32,500 nucleotides of DNA from Cristatella mucedo (GCA_009760855.2 WPIO01000443.1:1-32500); one strand, 5' to 3'; counted from the stretch's first letter, positions 1 through 11,872 are shown. The notes: generated by a model not told the origin, from the sequence alone. Translations and numbers: made by a program.

Positions 1-1532
1 GTTACGTATTGCTCGGCTTTCGTCCGAACGTTGGCGACGCTACTTTAAAACTAGATTACGGAAATTTTTTTATCTTTTCTTATTATAACGCATCTCAATC
101 GGACGGTAAGCCAGACCCCGGTCGGCCCGTGTGTCAGACGGCGCCCCGCGGCTTGGGCGGTGCTTACAAGTCCGCCGCCGCCGCCGCCGCGGGGGCGCTT
201 TTTGCATCCAGCGAATCCGCCCGCGGTCCGCGCGCGGCGCCCACACCGACGCGGTCGCTTCGCCGGTCGCTGGCGAGCGACTGCCGCGTGCTACACTGGC
301 GGGCACGGCGTCGCTGCAGAACAGCCGCGTTTACGTCGGGCGAGGACGCCGCGGTAGCCCGGTCGGAAAGAACTTTTGTCGCCCGCCGCCGCCGCTCGTA
401 GGCCGGCCGGCTGGCCGGCCGGCTGCAGGGTGAACCCGAACATAATGGCGACCCCGCGCATCGCGGGCCGTCGCCGTCGGGACCGTGCGCGCGCACGCAC
501 GCAGGCAGGCTCGCCAATAATAAGTGCGCCCGCCCTGCAGCCGCAGCCGCCGTTCGAGCGGCGGACATCGCCGTTCATCGCTCAAGCATCCGTCCCCGCA
601 ACCGTTCGGCGCCGCACGAAAGCCGGAGGCGCAGCGCAGCGCGCGCGCGCCTACCCTCGCCCTCTTTTCTTATCGCCGACGGCGTTGTGTGCACGACGCG
701 CCCGTCGCACTGGGTCGCGCGCGTCAATGGCGGCTGCCCTGTCCTTGCCGTTGGAGAGAGGCTGACGACCGCGTCTACCGGCCGGCGGCGGCACGCATCT
801 CACGAGCCGCTGGCAAACTGGGAGGGCCGGGGCGGGATGGCGCGGCGCTGCTCAAAGTGCGGCCCAGACCGGCGCCGCCGCCTCTCAGCTACCGCGCGCT
901 GTCCCACGCCCGCCCCAACCCCACCCGCCCTCCTCCTCTTCCTCCCTTCGTCGTGCATCCGACCGCCCTGCTCTTCCAAGCGGCCAGCGTCAGCTCCAAG
1001 CGAGCTCGGCGGTCGGTAGCTGGGGGTGGGGACTGACTTGACTAGCGATGCTCGCCGCCGCCTGAGCGCGCTGCGCCTCCGGCGACGGACGCGCTTTCTG
1101 GAGCTTAGGGCGAAGCCTCCGGCGTCCTCCTGCGCACCATCCACTGCCGCCGCCGCCGCGTGGCGCACCAGCGGCGCCGCGCGGCGGCGAGACCCTCTCG
1201 CTGGCCCGCCCCCGTCGACGTCACTCGGCGCCCCCGACGCGACGGAGTGTCTCTTCTCTCGTTCGCCCGGCTCTGTAGGCCTGTCGTGCGGTTCGGTTGC
1301 TCGGGAACCGGACAAAGTAGGGGATCATTAACGTCCGATAAAGGATGCGGCGGAGGCGCGGGTGGCTGGATGACTAGCCGGTTGCTGCGGCTCGGTCGCT
1401 CGCGCGGCGTGCCGGCGGCGGCGGCTGGTGCTTGAGCAGCCGCCGTGGCCCAGCACCAGCGCGCGGTGCGCGCGCGGCGCGCTCATCTCGCTGGCTGAGA
1501 GGCGGCATCCACGGCTGCGTAGGCTGTACGAC
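1..1532. other. GC-rich region without a recognisable gene
   Basis: This stretch is very rich in CpG and short GCC/GGC runs (for example near 172-190 and 1147-1160). Open frames exist on both strands, but their translations are dominated by Ala, Arg, Pro and Gly, overlap each other in several frames, and show no domain. That is what GC-rich non-coding DNA gives when stop codons are rare. It could include a promoter or 5' untranslated region, but nothing here decides that. Confidence 0.5.
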
Positions 1533-1595
1533 GTCCCTCTCTCTCTCGTCTCTCTCTCTCCCTCTCTCATAACCTCCTCTCCTCTCTCTCTGTCT

Positions 1596-1673
<78 letters not shown>

Positions 1674-1719
1674 TCTCCTCTCTCTCCTCTCGCATAATTT
1701 CCCTCCGTCTCTCTCCACG
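1533..1719 (+). repeat. Polypyrimidine tract with (CT)n core
   Basis: A nearly pure C/T tract whose uninterrupted CT core runs from about 1601 to 1659. The edges carry interrupted CCTCTCT and TGTCTCT variants. The complementary strand reads as Arg-Glu repeats, which explains the long open frames here. Confidence 0.95.
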
Positions 1720-1746
1720 CTATCCGTCTACGCCGTTTCGGAGTTG

Positions 1747-1812
1747 TTATATATATTATATATATGTTGGTGTGTGTGTGTGGTGGGTGTGTGTGTTTGT
1801 GTATATATGCGA
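1747..1812 (+). repeat. Compound TA / GT microsatellite
   Basis: A TA run changes into GT runs broken by GGTGGG and TTTG interruptions, then returns to TA. It is a typical compound dinucleotide microsatellite. Confidence 0.85.
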
Positions 1813-1956
1813 GCAACTTACTGCCTATGTCTTCGCTTCGTGAGTCATGTAGTTCCATCACGGAAGCCTAGGATGCCCATTTTGCAGGATGACTGAAGTG
1901 TACCATCTTGCCGCACGACGTACGGAAAGGATGGAATTACTCGCTTCAATGTAGTC

Positions 1957-2030
1957 GATATATATAATTATTATATATAGTGCGCGCGCGCATCGCGTGT
2001 GTGTGTGTGTGAGTGTATGTTGTATCTATC
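1957..2030 (+). repeat. Compound TA / GC / GT microsatellite
   Basis: Short TA stretches are followed by a run of GC dinucleotides and then a GT run ending near 2014. The successive alternating purine-pyrimidine blocks make this a potential left-handed DNA former. Confidence 0.8.
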
Positions 2031-2067
2031 TGCTCTTACTTTCTTCTCTTCTGCTTCGTTGCCTGTC

Positions 2068-2094
2068 TGCCCCCTCTGCCCCCTCTGCCCCCTT
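2068..2094 (+). repeat. 9-bp tandem repeat, about 3 copies
   Basis: The unit CCCCCTCTG is repeated about three times. The reverse strand reads Gly-Gln-Arg repeats. This is a short local duplication with no clear function. Confidence 0.7.
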
Positions 2095-5000
2095 GAGTCA
2101 CATTCCCTGCCACCTCCGCTAATTGCAAGGCAACGTGAAAACGACTCGGCGAGCGCCGGCCTCAGCATTCGGGGCTGACGGTCGTCGTAGCCAGCCGGCT
2201 GCTGGCCCTAGCGTCTCTCGCCAGGCTCGACGCCGCCTGAGCGCTCGAATGGATCGCGCCTGCCTTTTTCTTTATAGTAGTTAATGAATGCACCCGCCGC
2301 CGCGACGTGTCTTTTATTTTCGGCCCGCAAGCAAGTGGGCGTGGCCGCACCCTCTGGCCGGCGGTGGGTGCCGCGGCGCCGAGAAGCTGGGCGACGGTCT
2401 GGCCGTGGTAATGGCCCCGGATGGTTGGGCGTGATGGTGGATTGGCCGGGAGAGCTGGAGCCCGGCGTTGGCAGACGCGCCGTGCGCGGCGGCACGCACC
2501 AAGGAAGAAGCGCTCGCGCGGGTGGGGGGAGGTTTTTAGCTAAAGCTCAGTGCGGCCGGCCGTGCTGCTGGCCCGCCGCAGCCTGCCGCCCCCGGCGCCA
2601 GGGAGACGGCTCCCGCGACGGGTCCGTCCTACACGGCGGGCTGCAAGATCGAACCGGCTCAGCGCGCGCAGCACGGTGCGTTCGCACTCTGCCGGCTCGC
2701 AGCGGCTAGCGAGATGGCGCCGCACCGCGCCGGACAGCCTCGACGCTGCCGGCTCCGCAACTTTCGCTCCCTTTGTTACGCCGCCGCCGCTGCTGCCGCG
2801 AATCGAGACGAAGCACGCCGCAAAGCCGTAACGAAATGGCCGCGATCGATAACGCGAGTCGCGAGTCCGGTCCCGAGTCGCGAGAGCCGACGGACCGAAG
2901 CACGAGCCGACGAGTCACGTGGTTCCGACGGGTTCGCGAAGACGCCGCAGCCGCATACGACCAGCCGGGGATAGGGAAATCAACCCGGGCGCCTGGAGGT
3001 CGACCGCCCTCCCTATCCCGGGCGAGAGCCCCGGCAGTGGAGCGCGTTAGACCGCGCGCCTGCGGGTAGACAGAGACCCGACCCCCCGGGCCGCCGACTC
3101 GGGATAGCCCGCCGACTCTAGCCCGGCGAGCGCCGCCGCGCTAGCGACCGGCCTGGGCCGACATACTTGCACCTGTTGCACGGGACGCGCGCGGCCCGCC
3201 CAGGGGCAGCTGGACCCACGCGCGCTGGTCGGCCCCCCCGCGACACGGTCTGCGCCTCTCGCGCTCCACGGCCGACGCCCTGCCGTAGGCCCACACCACC
3301 ACCCGCCAAACTCTTCACCCCCCCCCCCCGAGAACGGCGGACCCCGCCAGCCCCCCCCCCCCGCCCGCTCCCCGGCACGAGGGCCCCCCACCGCGCCCCT
3401 CAGGACACCCACCGAGCATCACCGCGCCGAGCGCGTTTACTCACGGCGACCTGCAAACGCTCCACCGCCGTCCGCCGCTGCGGAGGGCTCGCCGCAGCAG
3501 AGCAGCGCCCTCCGAGGCGGCGGCCGGCGGCGAGCCCTCGTCCTCGCTCGCGCGCCCCCCTTGGCTCCACGCTCGCGAGCGCTCGCGCGCCGCGGCGCCG
3601 GCGGACGCTGGTTGCCCGGGTGAGGCCTCGGTGCTGATAGACGCTCGCTTCGCGAGCCGCGCAGCTTCGGCCTGCCGCTTGGCGCGCGGGCAGGCGGGCG
3701 GCGGCGCCGGCGCATTTGCCGCCCGCCGCCGCCGCCCGCTTCTTTCGCGCTTTTGGTTGAGTCTCCCGCACACGCACGCACGTTCGTGGTCGCCTCGGTA
3801 GCGCTCCCTTGCGCTCGCAGCTGCCTTCGCCCAGGCAAGGGGCGCTTCGCGTAGGGCCGGAGGGCGCCCGTGCGGCAGGTCGATCTCGACTGCTAGCCCC
3901 CGAGATAAGAGTAAGGACCTGGTGACGCCGTTCGCACGCGGCCGCCTCATTTTAATCGCGCGGCCGGCCCTTCACGCCGGCTGGCACGCCTGGTGCTGAG
4001 CTGCGCGCCGACCGGGCTGAGCGCGCGAGCGAGCGCGATTAGCGCGGCGGCAGCCGCAGAGAAGCGGCGGCGCTGAACCTTTCGTCTTTCCTCGTCAAAG
4101 GTCGGGGGCGCGCCGCGAGCCCAATATTTATTAGTACGGTCCCGAGGCTCGGGGAGTCGGAGAGGAGGGATGATGAGGGCGGCGGTCACCTCCGCCGCCG
4201 GAAGGACGCTTCGGCGTCGTTCGTCTCACCGTAGATGTCTATCGTCATCGCAGCGCTCTCTCAATACCCCCTTGGCTCGCTGCGGCCAAGTTGGCATCGC
4301 TGCCACGTCGCGTGCCGCCAGCAACCCCGCTTCCTTCTCGGGTTCGGCCACCCCAGCATAGGTAGGTTATCGGGGAGGGGGGCCGGTCCGCTGCGCGCCT
4401 TCGCCCACCCGCGAAAGCGCGGGCCTCCGGACGGCGCGAAGCGCCTGCAGGATGCCTGCGCGCGGCGGTGGAACCGCCGCTTGGCCGGAAGACCGTAGGC
4501 TGAGCTGCCGACAGTCGAAAGGCGGGCCGCCATGCCTGGATACAATGGAACGCTCTGCCGCCGCAGCCCGCCGCCGCCGCCGCCGCAGCCGCAGGCGAAA
4601 GCTTCGCCGTGGCTCGGGTGGCGATGCAGCCGCGCCACGACCAAGGGGTGCCTGCGCTGAGTCTCGCCGATCTTGAAGGTGCGAGCAGGAGCCCCAGACG
4701 TCCCAGGACCGCCTCCGCGGCGCGACACAGCGCGCGGCGCGGGCCGACCCTGGCACCGCCCCGCCCGGCGTGTGCGCCCCCGTTAGTCACCTCCGACGGA
4801 CCGCGACGCGATGCGTCGCGCGGCGAACTGAAATAGCCCCCGAGTGGGCGGTGCAGAGCGGCGGCGGGACACACGAGCAAGCTGGGGTCGCACCCCACCT
4901 TCACGCGAAACACTTTCGCCCCTTCTCTCTCTCTCTCTCCTCTCACCCCGCTTCACCTTTTTATCCTCTTCCTCCATCTCTTAATCCTCTCGGCTAAGCC

Positions 5001-5640
5001 CGCCGACGAGTGATGGCGCGCACCGCCGCGGCAGGTCCGCGGACGAGGAATGCGAGAGGGTGGCGCGACCTTCGACCCGGCGCCGAGAGGATTCTTATTT
5101 GCGGCGCCCGCCGATAGCGGCGGGGCTCGATGCGGTCATTGGTCCGTAGCGGGCGGGTCCTGCGTAGCCGCCGCCGTCAACTCTGCCTAGCGAGCGCGGG
5201 TGGGATGGGGGGTTGGCGAGGGGGCGCAGGGGCATGTAGGCGGGGCAGAAGCGGGCGACCTCGGTCGACCGCGCCCGCTGACGGGGGAGCGGCAGACCGC
5301 GCGAGCGGTATGACGGCGGAGGAGGACGACTCCTAGTGCTGCTACGACAACGCCTCCCAAAGCGTGAATACAAACGCGAACGGACGCGGTCGAGGTCGGC
5401 GGCGGCAGAATTGGGCAGCGTGCCCTCAGCCCTACCGCCGCGGCCGCGGAGCGAATAGCGAGCGCGCTAGCTGTCCGCGTCGACCCTCGTCCGGGCCGCG
5501 TCGGTCGGTGCAAACGTGGCCTTAAGACGATCGAGACTCTGCGTCGTCGGCTGCGCGTCACGCGTTCTGAAACCGCATCCCTTCCGCCGACCCTGCGAGC
5601 TGCCATTGCACTGACGCCGTCGGAGGAGCAGCGTTCTCCG
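2095..5640. other. GC-rich region without a recognisable gene
   Basis: GC-rich, CpG-rich sequence with no supported gene. It holds two poly-C runs (about 3321-3330 and 3351-3362), small GCC runs (about 4556-4590) and a short CT run (about 4924-4940). The longest frame is a reverse-strand one near 4245-4946; it has poly-Ala and low-complexity composition and no recognisable domain. An inverted CCAAT box (ATTGG) occurs near 5137, which alone is weak evidence for a promoter. Confidence 0.45.
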
Positions 5641-5644
5641 ACAG

Positions 5645-5706
5645 CGACACACACAGCCACACACACACACACACACAGACACAGACCCCACACAGACACA
5701 GACACA

Positions 5707-5757
<51 letters not shown>

Positions 5758-5815
5758 ACACACACATACACACACACATATACATATATATGTATATATA
5801 TATATATATATACCT
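5645..5815 (+). repeat. Compound CA / TA microsatellite
   Basis: CA repeats with CAGACA interruptions run to about 5780 and then turn into a TA run ending near 5812. Reverse-strand open frames across it read only Cys-Val, which is a translation artefact. Confidence 0.95.
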
Positions 5816-5836
5816 ACTCTACTGACGAACATATAT

Positions 5837-5845
5837 GAATAAGTA

Positions 5846-5943
<98 letters not shown>

Positions 5944-6022
5944 TATATATAATGTATATATAATATGTAATATAATAATATATTATATATATATAATATA
6001 TTATATATATATATATATATAA
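5837..6022. repeat. AT-rich (TA)n island
   Basis: About 185 bp made almost only of A and T, with pure TA stretches and many TATAATAT variants. It ends directly at the 3' tail of the reverse-strand SINE that follows, so it probably grew from that element's tail. Confidence 0.9.
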
Positions 6023-6146
6023 TTAATTTGTCTAGCTCGCGAAGAGAACCTAAATCTACTCCCACGCTCTTAACGTATACCGCAGGGTTCCAGCCCACGA
6101 ACTCGGTCGTTAAAGGCGAGCGTATTACCCCTGGGCCAAACGTGGT
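6023..6146 (-). mobile_element. tRNA-derived SINE copy
   Basis: Read on the reverse strand, this starts near 6146 with a tRNA-like head. An A-box-like TTGGCCCAG lies near 6131-6139. It is followed by a tRNA-like arm and a B-box-like GGCTGGAACCC (6085-6095). The 3' part matches the tail seen in the copy at 26958-27083: a GGTATACGT block (GGCATATGT there), then AGATTTAGGTTCTCTTCG. It ends in AT-rich sequence. The RNA polymerase III promoter boxes and the shared tail are what define a SINE. This copy is diverged and presumably inactive. Confidence 0.65.
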
Positions 6147-6277
6147 GCGACGACACGCCAGCCGCTCAGCTCTAAATAATCGCAGCTGCCGCCACCGGAA
6201 GGACGAAAGTACAACGACGAGAGTACTAGCAGCGGCCACCTCCGGCACGGCGAGTGAGGAGAGCCACACCAGTGATG

Positions 6278-6302
6278 TACATATACTATGTATATATATA
6301 TA

Positions 6303-6346
<44 letters not shown>

Positions 6347-6350
6347 CATA
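6278..6350. repeat. (TA)n microsatellite
   Basis: TA dinucleotide repeat with a single ATTAT interruption. With the island at 5837-6022 it brackets the SINE and about 130 bp of ordinary sequence. Confidence 0.95.
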
Positions 6351-6993
6351 GCGGCGAGCGGGTAGAATTATTATAATCACGAGCGCACGATTCAGCTCAG
6401 CCGCCCGACTGGCGCCAGCGAAGGGTTGAAGCCGCCTTCGTGGGGGGGCCGAGCGCCGCCTCGCCCCCGTCGCGCCGGCAGCGCGCGGAGCGCTCGAAGC
6501 AGCGGCGCGCCGGGCAATAGCGGCTCACTATCGCCCGGCGCGTCAACCACGCAGCCCCGCGCGCCTGCGCGCCGGCCAGCCCACTCCGCCGGACTGGAGT
6601 TTCCGGGCCGATCTGGGCGTCCCGCCTGGCGGAATCGAGGCGGGCCGGCCGCGCGAGCGGGAGAGTCGCAGTCGTCCCCGGCGAAAGAGCGCGATACAGC
6701 TACAGCGCAGCGGGCACGCGGCGCGCGACGCTAAGACACTCGCATCCATCCGCCCCCCCCCGAGAAATGCGAAGGAGGCGGAGCCGCTCGTTCACCGCAC
6801 TCAACGACCTCGGTAACGCTCTCGACATGGCTCGGCGGACGAGGGACTCCGCGGACTTCAGCTCGGCACACGTGCGCACGCGCACAGTTCCCGCGCGCGC
6901 GCGCGCGCCACGAGTCCCAGCGGCCGCTGCCGGCGACCGCATCGAGCGGCCGAAGAGCCGCAGACCGCTGCTGCGGCGGTAGTGGGCGGTTGG
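6351..6993. other. GC-rich region with an NRF1-like site
   Basis: No gene is visible. The palindromic TGCGCACGCGCA at 6873-6884 fits the NRF1 consensus YGCGCAYGCGCR, a motif usually found in CpG-rich metazoan promoters. In DNA this rich in CG such a match can arise by chance. Confidence 0.35.

Positions 6994-7070
<77 letters not shown>
6994..7070 (+). repeat. Long (GGC)n trinucleotide repeat
   Basis: About 25 uninterrupted GGC triplets, followed to about 7195 by interrupted GGC-rich sequence (GGCGGCGGTGGC and similar). It reads as poly-Gly, poly-Arg or poly-Ala forward and poly-Pro, poly-Arg or poly-Ala in reverse, which creates several overlapping artefactual frames. CGG repeats of this length are usually length-polymorphic. 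Confidence 0.95.
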
Positions 7071-7199
7071 GCGGTGTCGGCGGCGGCGATTCGCCACGCG
7101 CGGCGGGTGCGGTTGCGATTCGCACAGCGGCGGCGGTGGCGGCGGCGGCTGTGGTGGCGCTGTGGCGGCGGCGGCGGCGCTGCGGCGGCGGCCATCCGC

Positions 7200-8942
7200 G
7201 CTCGCGATCGCCAGCCGCTCGCCCTCATCAACTTATCGGGCTGATCGTCTGCGTCGAGCGTCGGCGCGCCGACGTAACGCGGATTTGGTTACTCCGAAAA
7301 TCGCATCACCGCTGCGGCGCTCGCGTATGAAAACGCAATTATGCAGCAGCCTATCCGTAGAGCAGCTTCCCGGGTCGCTCGGCTTTTTCGCCACCCGCTT
7401 CCGGCAGTCTCGCTTCCGCCAGCCCGCCCGCCCGCGCTCCCAGATTGCGCCGCCGCCACGCTCAGCCTTCATCCGCCGCCTTCTCCTTTCTCTGCCGCGT
7501 ACCGCGCGAGCTGCGCCCCAGCGTCGCCAACTGGCGCCGGACCGGCCACGGAGCACGCCCTTGGGTAGCGTAGACGTTGAGGAGGAGAGCGCCGCCGGCG
7601 GCCCCGGCCGAGATGGCCGCGCTTCCTTGAGGTCCCGCACGAGTCAGCGTGGCCGCTGTCGTAGCCGAGTAGAATAGGACCGGATCTCCCCGCCCCCGTC
7701 CCCATCTCAGCGGAGCCGCCGCCTATTGAGGAGAGCGGTCTGAGCCACCAGCTGCCACCGCCGCCGCCGCTGCTGCCGCCGCCACATCTGCCGCTGGAGC
7801 TTGCACTGCAGTGTCGTATTGTTACATATACATATACAGTATACATCTGCATTATATACAGTACATTATCGCTAGAGCCTCGGTATCGCGTTCGTCGCTC
7901 TCGTGGGATTCCTTATCTGCTCCTTTAACCCTTTTTGAAACTGCTGATAGATGCGAGGTCGAGGAAAAAGTTCGTGTGCCGTGATTTTAACAATAGTTGA
8001 ATGAAATAATAATTTAATGAATTGAATAGTGACTTAATGAAAAACACGACGCAAGAACTTGTTCCTCAACCTTATATGTGAAAATCCTCCACACACCGCT
8101 AAAGAATCGCTTCAGGAACCTCTCAATCGCCAGCATTCAACCTCGGCGTGCAACGGCGACGCTAGCGCTATTGTGGAGGAGGCGGAGTCGCTGCAGTACT
8201 CATTGGGCGCCATCGCAGCGTCGACGCAGATCAGAGAGCGCTAAGGAGCGCCGAGAGCCGCTCGTAGCTCTGTCGAACAGAGCTACTCGGAGAAAGCGGA
8301 AGTAAGGGCTCGGGTCGTCGCGGATCGCTCCGCGGATCGCCGTCGCACCGCCAGCGCCCACGTTCTTCGCTCGCCGCGGTAGATTAGGGTAGCGAGCGAC
8401 GACGCGCGACGCTGCGCGCGACGCTACACGTGCCGCAGAGCGCCCGCGCGCCCCCTCTTATGCGGTGGGCTCACGGGGGCGGCTAGGGCTCGCGAGTCGC
8501 TTTAAGCCGCCGGCGCCGAGACGGATCGGACTAACGTCTCTGCTCAAAGCCAAGAGGCGGCGGCGGCAGCGGCGGCGGCGTGGTCTCTGCTAGAGCGAGC
8601 GAGCGAGGGTTGGAGAAACGAGATAGAAAGAAAAAGAGCGCATGCGCACTACAAGAAGAAGAGAGAGGAGGGGGAAATGGAGAGATGGTTGCTAACCCTG
8701 ACGCTTGCGGAGGCCGCAACGCAAGGTCGGGCAAGTCACCATTAGCCGCAGCCGTCGCTGCCGCCGTTCCCGCAGCACGACGAAGAGTGAAGCGCTATCG
8801 CGTCACGAGCTTCCGACTCTCTATTGAGCTAATTGCCGTTTTGATTTGCTACATCCGGTTCTCCCCGTGGGAGAAGCGCGCCGCGAGAAGCACCCTCCGG
8901 CCCGCTCGCTCGCGGCCGGCCCGGGGTAGCCGACGGGGTTTC
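7200..8942. other. Mixed region with an AT-richer island and NRF1-like site
   Basis: GC-rich flanks surround an AT-richer island (about 7805-8100) that has many TAA/TGA stops and no gene I recognise. GCGCATGCGCA at 8638-8648 is a full NRF1-type palindrome, and GCGGAAGTAA near 8296 resembles an ETS site. A promoter or untranslated exon is possible but not shown. Confidence 0.35.
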
Positions 8943-8992
8943 GTCAAATGTCAAATGTCCAATTGTCCAATGTCAACCAAATGTCCGATCAA
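8943..8992 (+). repeat. Short degenerate tandem repeat (CAAATGTC type)
   Basis: Six or so imperfect copies of a 7- to 11-bp unit resembling TCAAATG / TCCAATG follow one another just before the GCC tract. It is a small, decayed tandem array. Confidence 0.55.
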
Positions 8993-9004
8993 AATAGCTC
9001 CCCG

Positions 9005-9073
9005 TTCTCCGCTGCCGCTGCCGCCGCCGCTGCCGCCGCCGCCGCCACCACCGCCGCCGCCACCGCCGCCACC
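9005..9073 (+). repeat. (GCC)n interrupted repeat
   Basis: GCC triplets with GCT and ACC interruptions. It reads as Pro- or Ala-rich in the forward frames and is part of the low-complexity core of the long frame 8580-9899. Confidence 0.9.
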
Positions 9074-9081
9074 TCTCGCAG

Positions 9082-9082
9082 G

Positions 9083-9114
<32 letters not shown>

Positions 9115-9139
9115 CACACGCACACACACACGCACACAC

Positions 9140-9180
<41 letters not shown>

Positions 9181-9188
9181 ACACGCAC

Positions 9189-9227
<39 letters not shown>

Positions 9228-9263
9228 CACGCACACAACACGCACACACACACAGACACATAC
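9082..9263 (+). repeat. (CA)n microsatellite with CG-punctuated higher-order units
   Basis: A CA tract broken regularly by CG. Between about 9108 and 9156 the pattern is a 12-bp unit, CG followed by five CA. From about 9172 an 11-bp unit of the type ACACGCACACA appears twice, in two separate places (about 9174-9200 and 9225-9250). This shows expansion of larger units and not only slippage by two bases. Forward frames read Thr-His; reverse frames read Cys-Val. Confidence 0.95.
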
Positions 9264-10717
9264 ACCGTCCCACTCCAAGCTCAGCGGCTCCCCCGAGCGG
9301 CGGTGCCCGAACAGCGAGCGGATGAGGCGGCGGCGGCGCGAGAGCTCCGCACGGCACCGCCGCTACTGGTCTCCGCCCCCGCCCGCCCGCCCCCCCCCCC
9401 CGCCTCCGACGGTGCGCAGTCTCGCGTAGCGCGCCGAGATCCCCTGCCGCCAGACTTCGCGGGTTGGAGCGCAGTCGCGCACCTGCAGCCGCCGCCGCGC
9501 GCGGCGGCGGCGGGGGCTGCAGAGAGTCCTTTGAGAACTCACAAAAGCCCATTCAATTTGCGCACAGCCCGGGAGTCGGCGCAGCAGCCGAGCGCCGCGG
9601 CGGCGAGCGGGGCGAAGGGGAGGGGAGAAGGCTGTTGCCGCGGCGGCGGCCGCCGCCACTCCCCCGTCTGGTCGCGGCCGCCGCCGCCACGGCCCCTTCT
9701 CATCGCGCTCGCTGCCGCGAACCGCGGTCCGGCGGGTTTCCGTCGCCGCCTGCGCGTCTGGGCTGCGGCGATCTTAACGCCGGCTATGAAGGGAGTGGGC
9801 GGAGGGCGGAGGGCGGAGAACGCTTACCGAAAGCCGGCTCGGAGGCCGACCGCTAGCGGCGGCGAAGGGGGGGGGGCGGCGGCGCTGGCGCGGGCGTAAT
9901 TGACGCTGCCGTCTGGCCGGCAGAAGCGCGGGTAGGCGCCGGCGGCGGCGGCACGCTAAGTGGCGCGCTAGCGAGCGCTCACCGATCCGACTGGCTAGCA
10001 GACTAGAGTCTCGGCAGGACGCAGATGCTTCCTGCGCACGCGCGCCGCGGGGCGAACTCCCTGAGCAAACGGGAGCGGAAGCGGTTGAGAAATTGAATCG
10101 GTAGGAGACTGATGGAGAAGGGAGAGACGGGAATGGGAGAGACAGACAGAAAGACAGGCAGACGGAAAGAGGAAGCGAGCGAGAGGAGGGCAAGCAAGAG
10201 AGAACGAGATTTAGTGAGAGCAGGAGCGAGAGCTGGAGTGGGCGAAACCAAGGTGTGCGACCGCTCAATCATCCGACGGAGCCGAAGACGAGCGTGCTGG
10301 GTCTGGAATGAAATAAAGACGAGATGGGAAAATTCAGGGAACGGCCGACAAGAAAGTCCGGCGGAGGAACTTCCTCGTTCGGATGGCGGTCCGATCGCCT
10401 CGCTGCGATGCACCTCGCGAACCGGCTTCCTTCTACTCCCTTTTACTTCCGTCTTCTACCCCCTTCCGCTTCCAGCTTCTACCCCGTTCTACTCCTTCTA
10501 CCTCACCCGCGTCGCCGCTGCCGCCGAGTGCTCGGGACGTGGCTGCGGAATACTCTGCAGAGCCGCTGCAGCCACACCTGCACCAGTCAGCCGTGGCTAA
10601 TGCAACGAACCCCCGGATACATAGCTCCGCTTCGACGGTCGCCGGTGTGCGGATGAGCTTTAGCGCAAGGTATCGTCGGTAGTAGAGCGATTGTCCCTAA
10701 CGCCGGCTACCAGCGCA

Positions 10718-10718
<1 letters not shown>
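9264..10718. other. GC-rich region without a recognisable gene
   Basis: Contains poly-C (about 9390-9400), a GGGCGGA triplication (about 9797-9819), a purine-rich stretch (about 10108-10205) and a pyrimidine-rich stretch with repeated TTCTACYCC words (about 10430-10505). No coding signal is convincing. Confidence 0.45.
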
Positions 10719-10784
<66 letters not shown>

Positions 10785-10795
10785 GTCTGTCTGAC
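10719..10795 (+). repeat. (CT)n microsatellite with GTCT tail
   Basis: A pure CT run to about 10773 is followed by TTCTCT and a short CTGT/GTCT block. Reverse-strand frames read Arg-Glu only. Confidence 0.95.
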
Positions 10796-10936
10796 TCTGC
10801 TTCTCTCGCTCGCACCCTTCGCGGCCTAAGCGGTGGCCACCATCGCGAATGGCGATAGAGCGTACATGCGCACACGGTGCATCGCTACGTACAATGCCTA
10901 GCCAGGGTCTTGCACACACGCTCACTCGCGCTCGTT

Positions 10937-11335
10937 TTAATGATAGCAATACTAAAATACACTTAAAGATGCCACCACAGAGAATTCAATCTCTTTCTAT
11001 GTGCTTCACATTTGCTGCAAAGGAAACACGATCGATTGGTTTGTGGTAGTATGCTCGATAAACAACAAGAATAACTTGGTTAGGGGTGACATGCACAGGG
11101 TCAGCATGCAAGTGTGGCTAGTGGCAACATGCACAGCAACAGCACGTATAAGCACATAAAGATCGACTCACGGGGACCTACTAAGTGCAGTGATACGTAA
11201 GTGTGGTTTTAATTTAATTTAAGTCAGGGGATGTCAAGTCAGGGGATATTTTAAGCCAGGACATTACATTTACGCAACGTCGTAGTTACCCAGCGAACGC
11301 ACCGGAAAAGACTCGACTGAGTGCAACTGAACCGA
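10937..11335 (-). mobile_element. Decayed hairpin-tail retroelement-type repeat
   Basis: Near 10960-11010 the sequence AGAGAATTCAATCTCTTTCTATG matches a tail block seen at 21447, 24150 and 27540, in the reverse orientation. Further in, AGTGGCAACATGCACAGC (about 11119) and AAGCACATAAAG match a block at about 21540-21583 at the same relative place, so the two belong to one family longer than the tail. The rest is decayed and AT-richer than its surroundings. I cannot say whether it is a SINE or the 3' region of a LINE. Confidence 0.5.
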
Positions 11336-11407
11336 TTTGTTCGCGACCAAACTTATTTAGCCCTGCTTACCATTAGGATAAGGATTGGTGTAACGTCCTG
11401 ACAGACA

Positions 11408-11579
11408 GAACCTTTTAGAAAAAGAGAGATTTACGGACATAATAGAGAGAGGCAGAGACAGCGAGAGAGGGAGACAGAGGGAGATAGAGAGAGAAACAGA
11501 GACAGAGAAAAACAGAGACAGAGGGAGACAGAGACAGAGACAGACAGAGGGAGGTATGGAAAGAGAAAGTGACAGAGAG

Positions 11580-11664
<85 letters not shown>

Positions 11665-11737
11665 CAGAGAGACAGAGAGACAGAGAGACAGAGAGAGAGA
11701 CAGAGAGAGAGAGACAGAGAGAGACAGAGAGAGAGAC

Positions 11738-11833
<96 letters not shown>

Positions 11834-11872
11834 AGAAACAGAAAGAAAGAGAGAGAGAGACCATAGAGATGG
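11408..11872 (+). repeat. Long polypurine (GA)n / GACA tract
   Basis: About 460 bp consisting mostly of GA dinucleotides punctuated by C in GAGACAGA units. Two pure GA cores (about 11586-11656 and 11751-11827) surround a block of regular GACAGAGA units of 8-12 bp. The frames across it read Arg-Glu forward and Ser-Leu in reverse. The strong strand asymmetry makes it a candidate for triplex DNA. Confidence 0.95.

Noticed and set aside
6982-7677. 231-codon frame with poly-Gly start
   Set aside because: Poly-Gly is the GGC microsatellite; alternative frames give poly-Arg or poly-Ala over the same bases.
8580-9899. 439-codon forward open frame
   Set aside because: Its middle is the GCC and CA simple repeats, the rest is Arg/Pro/Ala-rich GC-driven sequence, and no domain is seen. 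Other frames across the same repeats are open too.
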